Shown here in pieces: positions 5,926 through 8,688 of a stretch of DNA of 8,688 nucleotides. Origin of the DNA: Thermaceae bacterium (GTDB lineage: Bacteria; Deinococcota; Deinococci; Deinococcales; Marinithermaceae); contig JALUED010000126.1 in assembly GCA_027053145.1 (NCBI GenBank), forward strand, positions 1 through 8,688. The letters run 5' to 3'. The translations under genes and the position numbers were made by a program. How positions within the stretch are numbered: position 1 is the stretch's first letter; every line of letters begins with the position of its first letter. The notes under the pieces are model-generated. The model was not told the origin of the DNA. It ran no database searches and saw nothing but the letters and a program-made list of their open reading frames with translations.

Positions 5926-6483
5926 CCGGCCGAAAAGGAGCATCTGGAGGGCGCGCGCGGCCATCACAAGCCCCACCCCAAACGCCGCCCAAAGCCCGGT
6001 GGGGTCGTCCCTAAGCAGGAAGAGGAGGAAGGGAACGGCAGGGATCGCCCCGAAGGGGATGGGGTAGATGCCCCGCCGGGTGCGCCTCCAGTAGAGAAGG
6101 TGGTAAAGCGCGGCCACGAATAGGCCAAAGGCCAGGGCAAGGAGGGCGGCCTGGGGGGCGTAGACGAGGAAGAACCCCGCCGCCGGCGCGATGCCCCCAC
6201 CCCCCTTAAAGCCCAAGAAAACGGGCCAGCAGTGCCCGGCGACCACCGCCGCCGCCATGGCGGGGAGGAGCTCGGGCCGCGGGAGGGCAAGGAATGCGAC
6301 GAGCGCGCCCTTGGCGGCATCCAGCAGGCCGACCAACACCCCCCAAAAGGGCCCGAGCCGGCGAAAACTCCCCGAGCCCCCGGGGAGGTCCTCCCGACGG
6401 ATGTCGTAACCTTTGAGAAGGTAGCCGAAAACGACCCCAAAGAGCACCGATCCAATCAGGTAGCTAGCGAGGATCCAAACCAC
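5923..6483 (-). CDS. PlsY-like membrane protein with degenerate acyltransferase motifs
   Basis: A 186-residue polytopic membrane protein from GTG 6481-6483 (a TTG at 6531 would give 202 residues; the internal GTG better matches the family's N-terminus and has a G-rich SD-like stretch). It has the PlsY plan: ASYLIGS in the first helix, DIRREDLPGGSGS in the first loop, LLDAAKGA in the second helix, GHCWPVFLGFKGG in motif 2. PlsY transfers acyl from acyl-phosphate to glycerol-3-phosphate. However, motif 1, normally GSGNxGATN, is shortened to GSGS-FRRLG (36-44). The motif-2 Lys of FKGGKG is Gly96. The motif-3 region with its HNIxR-type sequence is not recognisable near MAARALQML. It is therefore probably a paralog with altered or lost acyltransferase activity; a standard plsY would be expected elsewhere. 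The start overlaps the NTPase gene by 20 nt, indicating co-translation. Confidence 0.78.
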   Translation of the reverse strand: MVWILASYLIGSVLFGVVFGYLLKGYDIRREDLPGGSGSFRRLGPFWGVLVGLLDAAKGALVAFLALPRPELLPAMAAAVVAGHCWPVFLGFKGGGGIAPAAGFFLVYAPQAALLALAFGLFVAALYHLLYWRRTRRGIYPIPFGAIPAVPFLLFLLRDDPTGLWAAFGVGLVMAARALQMLLFGR

Positions 6484-6976
6484 GCCCACCCCCCAAAAAG
6501 GGCCCAAGGGCAAGGCGGAGCGCGGCCGCAAGGGCCTCTTCCCGGGTCATCGCCCCCCCGGAAAAGACCCAGATGGCGCCCCTGCTAGCCGCCTCCTCGC
6601 CGTAGCGCTCCCTAAGGAAAGGCCCAAGCTCGGCACCCTTTTGAAGGACCTCGAGGACCCCCCCGGGAAGCGGCACCGCCGGCCCCCGGCCGAGCCGAAG
6701 CCGCTCGCCGTCGGTGGCGGCGGCGTACATCGTAAGCCAGCCCGAGGCCAGGTCCACCCCACCCTCAAGCCCCACGCCGAGCGCGGCGTCGCCGTGCCTT
6801 TTCGCGTACCAGGCGCGATAGGCCGCCCCCTCCTCGGTGGCCGCTTCGGAAAGCGGTTGGCGGGGCGCGCCCGGCACGGCCAGGGCGCGCACCTCGGCCC
6901 GAAGGCCCAAGGCCCCAAGGGCCCGCATAAGCGCCCGGCGCTTGACCTCGCTTTCGCTGCCCAGGGCGATGCGCAC
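6464..6976 (-). CDS. yjjX: Inosine/xanthosine triphosphatase (YjjX/DUF84 family)
   Basis: A 170-residue protein, the normal YjjX size. The family hydrolyses non-canonical ITP/XTP to the diphosphate or monophosphate, cleaning the nucleotide pool. Supporting motifs: IALGS at the N-terminus, RQP (39-41) followed by ATEEGAAYRAWYA (46-58) matching 'QPxxxEETxxGAxxRAxxA', GVGLEGGVD (67-75) with Glu71, AVPLPGGV (100-107), KGAELG (113-118), and SGGAMTREEAL near the C-terminus. The N-terminal S-x-N-x-x-K nucleotide motif reads SESEVK here (Ser9 instead of Asn), a departure worth noting. Start GTG 6974-6976 has no SD but has TAGACT 6 nt upstream, consistent with a leaderless message. It is first in a four-gene leftward operon and divergent from the radical SAM gene. 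Confidence 0.86.
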   Translation of the reverse strand: MRIALGSESEVKRRALMRALGALGLRAEVRALAVPGAPRQPLSEAATEEGAAYRAWYAKRHGDAALGVGLEGGVDLASGWLTMYAAATDGERLRLGRGPAVPLPGGVLEVLQKGAELGPFLRERYGEEAASRGAIWVFSGGAMTREEALAAALRLALGPFLGGGRGLDPR

Positions 6977-6982
6977 GGGTTC

Positions 6983-6988
6983 AGTCTA
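6983..6988 (-). promoter_or_regulatory. Candidate leaderless promoter (-10 TAGACT) of the leftward operon
   Basis: Minus-strand TAGACT is separated by 6 nt from the GTG start at 6976, with no SD. It lies in the 96-bp divergent intergenic region (6977-7072). No -35 close to consensus is visible at 16-18 bp. It shares GGTAGACTG and the 6-nt spacing with the site at 5920-5925. Confidence 0.45.
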
Positions 6989-7035
6989 CCCGCCGGCCGA
7001 CGGGACCCCTAGAAAACGCAAACGCGCAATGTTTG

Positions 7036-7069
7036 TGATAAAATATGAGCGAGGTTCTATAAGGGAGGG
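7036..7069 (+). promoter_or_regulatory. Extended -10 promoter and SD of the radical SAM gene
   Basis: TGATAAAAT (7036-7044) is an extended -10: TG, one base, then TAAAAT (5 of 6 to TATAAT). The start of transcription would be near 7051, leaving a leader of about 22 nt with SD AGGGAGGG (7062-7069) 3 nt before ATG 7073. A second -10-like TATAAG (7058-7063) is too close to the SD to be used with it. No clear -35. Confidence 0.55.
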
Positions 7070-7072
7070 ACC

Positions 7073-8152
7073 ATGCCCGCGCCCCACCTCCGCGAATGCG
7101 ACCTCTACCGCCCCCTTCCCAAGGGCTGGGTGCAGTGCACCGCCTGCCACCATTGGTGCGCCGTTCCCCCGGGGAAGGCGGGGAAGTGCGGCGTGCGCCG
7201 CAACTTTGGCGGCAAGCTCTACCTCGTCACCTACGGCAGGGCGGCCGCGGTGCACGTGGATCCGGTGGAGAAAAAGCCCCTTTTCCACTTCCACCCGGGA
7301 GAGCCCATCCTGAGCCTCGGCACCGTGGGGTGCAACCTCTTTTGCCGGTTCTGCCAGAACTGGCCGATCAGCCAGTTTCGGGCGTTCCACGTGGACCCCA
7401 AGACGGGCGAGCCCGACCGCCCCATCGGCGAGGACTGGCCGCCCGAGCGGGTGGTGGAAACCGCGAAGAAGGCGGGGATTCGGCTCATCGCCTACACCTA
7501 CAACGAGCCTGTGGTCTGGATCGAGTACGCCCGGGACATCGCCAAGCTCGCGAGGGCCGAGGGGATGAAGAACGTCTTCGTCTCCTCGGGCTTCGAGACC
7601 CACGAGGCCTGGCGCTACATGGAGCCCTACCTCGACGCGATCAACATTGACCTGAAGGGCTTTTCCGAGGCGTTTTACCGTGAGCTCACCGGCGCCCGGC
7701 TCAAGCCCGTGCTCGAGAACATCCGCTACGTCGGCACCGAGCTTAGGGGCAAGGTCTGGCTCGAGGTCACCACCCTGCTCCTTTCCGGCTACAACGACTC
7801 CGACGAGGAGATCCGGGGCATGGCCGAGTTCCTCCACTCGGTGAACCCGGAGATCCCCTGGCACCTCACCGCCGCCCACCCCGCCTACCGGATGCCGGAC
7901 CTTAAGCGCACCCCCCACGAAACCCTGCTCCGCGCCTACCGCATCGCCAAGGAGGTGGGGCTTAGGTACGTCTACCTCGGCAACGTCCTCGACCCCGAGC
8001 ACGAGTCCACCTACTGCCCCACCTGCGGCGCCCTGGTCATCCACCGCGAGGGCTACCGGGTGCGCACCCTTTGGAAGGAACCCGGGGTTTGCCCCCGTTG
8101 CGGGACGCGGATCCCCGGGGTCTGGACCTGGGAGGGAAACGATGAGGCGTGA
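7073..8152 (+). CDS. AmmeMemoRadiSam system radical SAM enzyme
   Basis: A 359-residue radical SAM protein. The [4Fe-4S]/SAM motif CNLFCRFC (Cys87, Cys91, Cys94) follows GTVG, as in pyruvate-formate-lyase-activase-like enzymes. It is preceded by a Cys-rich N-terminal module (Cys22, Cys25, Cys29, Cys39: VQCTACHHWC and GKCGVRRN) typical of this subfamily, which may hold an extra cluster or zinc. Downstream barrel elements include YTYNEPVVW, FVSSGFETHEAW and INIDLKGFSEAFYREL. The C-terminus has a zinc-ribbon-like pair, CPTCG (315-319) and CPRCG (340-344). Assignment to the AmmeMemoRadiSam enzyme is supported by the next gene, a MEMO protein whose start overlaps this gene's end by 11 nt. I know of no established reaction or substrate. 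SAM cleavage to a 5'-deoxyadenosyl radical is expected from the motif. Cytoplasmic and presumably oxygen-sensitive. Confidence 0.92.
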   Translation: MPAPHLRECDLYRPLPKGWVQCTACHHWCAVPPGKAGKCGVRRNFGGKLYLVTYGRAAAVHVDPVEKKPLFHFHPGEPILSLGTVGCNLFCRFCQNWPISQFRAFHVDPKTGEPDRPIGEDWPPERVVETAKKAGIRLIAYTYNEPVVWIEYARDIAKLARAEGMKNVFVSSGFETHEAWRYMEPYLDAINIDLKGFSEAFYRELTGARLKPVLENIRYVGTELRGKVWLEVTTLLLSGYNDSDEEIRGMAEFLHSVNPEIPWHLTAAHPAYRMPDLKRTPHETLLRAYRIAKEVGLRYVYLGNVLDPEHESTYCPTCGALVIHREGYRVRTLWKEPGVCPRCGTRIPGVWTWEGNDEA

Positions 8153-8688
8153 ACCGGCCGTGGCAGGAGCCTTTTACCCCGCCGACCCTGAGGACCTCCA
8201 GCGCATGATCGAAAGGTTCCTCGCCGAGGTGCCCAAGGAGCAGGCCAGGCCGCCTCGGGCCGTGGTCGCTCCCCACGCGGGCTATGTCTACTCCGGCCCG
8301 GTGGCCGCCTACGCCTTCCGGGCCCTCGCCCCCTACGCTGGCCAGGAGCCGGTGGTCTGGCTTTTGGGCCCGGCCCACTACGTCGCCTTCGAGGGCATCT
8401 CCACCGGGCCCTTCACCGTCTGGCGGACGCCGCTTGGGGAGGTGCCGGTCGCCACCGATCGGGTGGCCGAGCTCCTGGCGATGGGGCCGCCCTTTGTCGA
8501 GCTCGCCGAGCCCCACCTGCCGGAGCACAGCCTCGAGGTCGAGCTCCCCTTCCTCCAGGTGGTGCTCGGCGCCTTCTCCCTCGTCCCCCTGCTCTTCGGC
8601 ATCACCGACCCCCTGGCCGCCGCCCGGGCGGCGGCCAGGGGGTCGGTGATGCCGAAGAGCAGGGGGACGAGGGAGAAGGCGCCGAGCA
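8142..8688 (+). CDS. MEMO1-family protein, AmmeMemoRadiSam system protein B (partial)
   Basis: Start ATG 8142 overlaps the radical SAM gene by 11 nt, with SD GGAGGG (8131-8136) 5 nt upstream. The frame is open to the window end (182 codons), but only residues 1-161 are trustworthy. The opening REPAVAGAFYPAD is the family hallmark. APHAGYVYSGP carries His45, GPAHY carries His79, and LPEHSLEVELPFLQ carries His129; these correspond to conserved pocket His residues in human MEMO1 (two of them among the metal/iron ligands as I recall; the ligand Cys would lie beyond the window). MEMO resembles class III extradiol dioxygenases, but bacterial function is unknown. Full proteins are about 260-290 residues, so roughly 100 are missing, and codons after 8625 come from an exact inverted copy of this same gene. 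AMMECR1 (protein A), separate or fused, is expected next. Confidence 0.88.
   Translation, partial: MRREPAVAGAFYPADPEDLQRMIERFLAEVPKEQARPPRAVVAPHAGYVYSGPVAAYAFRALAPYAGQEPVVWLLGPAHYVAFEGISTGPFTVWRTPLGEVPVATDRVAELLAMGPPFVELAEPHLPEHSLEVELPFLQVVLGAFSLVPLLFGITDPLAAARAAARGSVMPKSRGTREKAPS
8563..8688. repeat. 126-bp perfect palindrome at the window end (likely artefact)
   Basis: Bases 8563-8625 are exactly reverse-complemented by 8626-8688, with the centre at CCC|GGG and no unpaired loop. The right arm ends on the last base of the window. The palindrome lies inside the conserved MEMO gene, where the second arm would translate as antisense, so a natural origin is unlikely. A fold-back chimeric read or an assembly-graph palindrome at a contig end is the best explanation. 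Confidence 0.9.

Noticed and set aside
5494..6588. Plus-strand open frames across the FAH and PlsY-like genes
   Set aside because: They are His/Gly/Pro-rich shadow translations with no start signals, and the minus-strand genes explain this DNA fully.
6986..8044. 352-codon open frame antisense to the radical SAM gene
   Set aside because: It lacks recognisable motifs and covers the radical SAM gene exactly. High GC keeps stop codons rare on the antisense strand.
8563..8688. Terminal palindrome as a transposon end, attachment site or hairpin telomere
   Set aside because: It is an exact inverted copy of MEMO coding sequence with no target duplication or transposase, so an artefact is more likely.
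1..8688. tRNA, rRNA, CRISPR array, insertion sequence or phage genes
   Set aside because: I saw no tRNA arm motifs, evenly spaced repeats, transposase motifs or phage proteins on either strand.

Overview
The window is about 8.7 kb of very GC-rich, densely packed bacterial DNA. Overlapping genes, GTG/TTG starts, start codons without a Shine-Dalgarno (SD) sequence and codons ending almost always in G/C suggest a thermophilic member of the Deinococcota (Thermus/Oceanithermus-like). That placement is inferred from style, not from a marker gene.

Left part (1-3256): the N-terminus of a MalT-like STAND-ATPase regulator runs leftward off the window. It is divergent from two lipoprotein genes on the + strand (458-1348 and 1443-2759). 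Both lipoprotein genes are preceded by the same array: two 7-bp YTTAACC half-sites 11 bp apart, then a -10-like hexamer 10 bp downstream. This is the layout of a PhoB/OmpR-class activated promoter. After the second lipoprotein's TAG stop, the same reading frame stays open for another 137 codons and encodes a diverged copy of that protein's C-terminal domain.

Middle (3257-4246): a membrane-anchored GGDEF diguanylate cyclase with intact active site and inhibitory I-site. It converges on a four-gene leftward operon (6976 down to 4277): a YjjX-like house-cleaning NTPase, a PlsY-like membrane protein with degraded catalytic motifs, a fumarylacetoacetate-hydrolase-family enzyme and a metallo-beta-lactamase-fold hydrolase. 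Two of these genes have TAGACT exactly 6 nt before the start codon and no SD, which suggests leaderless transcription.

Right part (7073-8688): divergent from that operon, an extended -10 promoter drives the radical SAM enzyme and MEMO-family protein of the AmmeMemoRadiSam gene set. This three-part set (AMMECR1, MEMO, radical SAM) is conserved across domains of life, and I know of no established biochemical function for it. The MEMO gene is cut by the window end. The last 126 bases are a perfect palindrome ending on the final base, almost certainly a fold-back or assembly artefact, so MEMO sequence past about 8625 should not be trusted.
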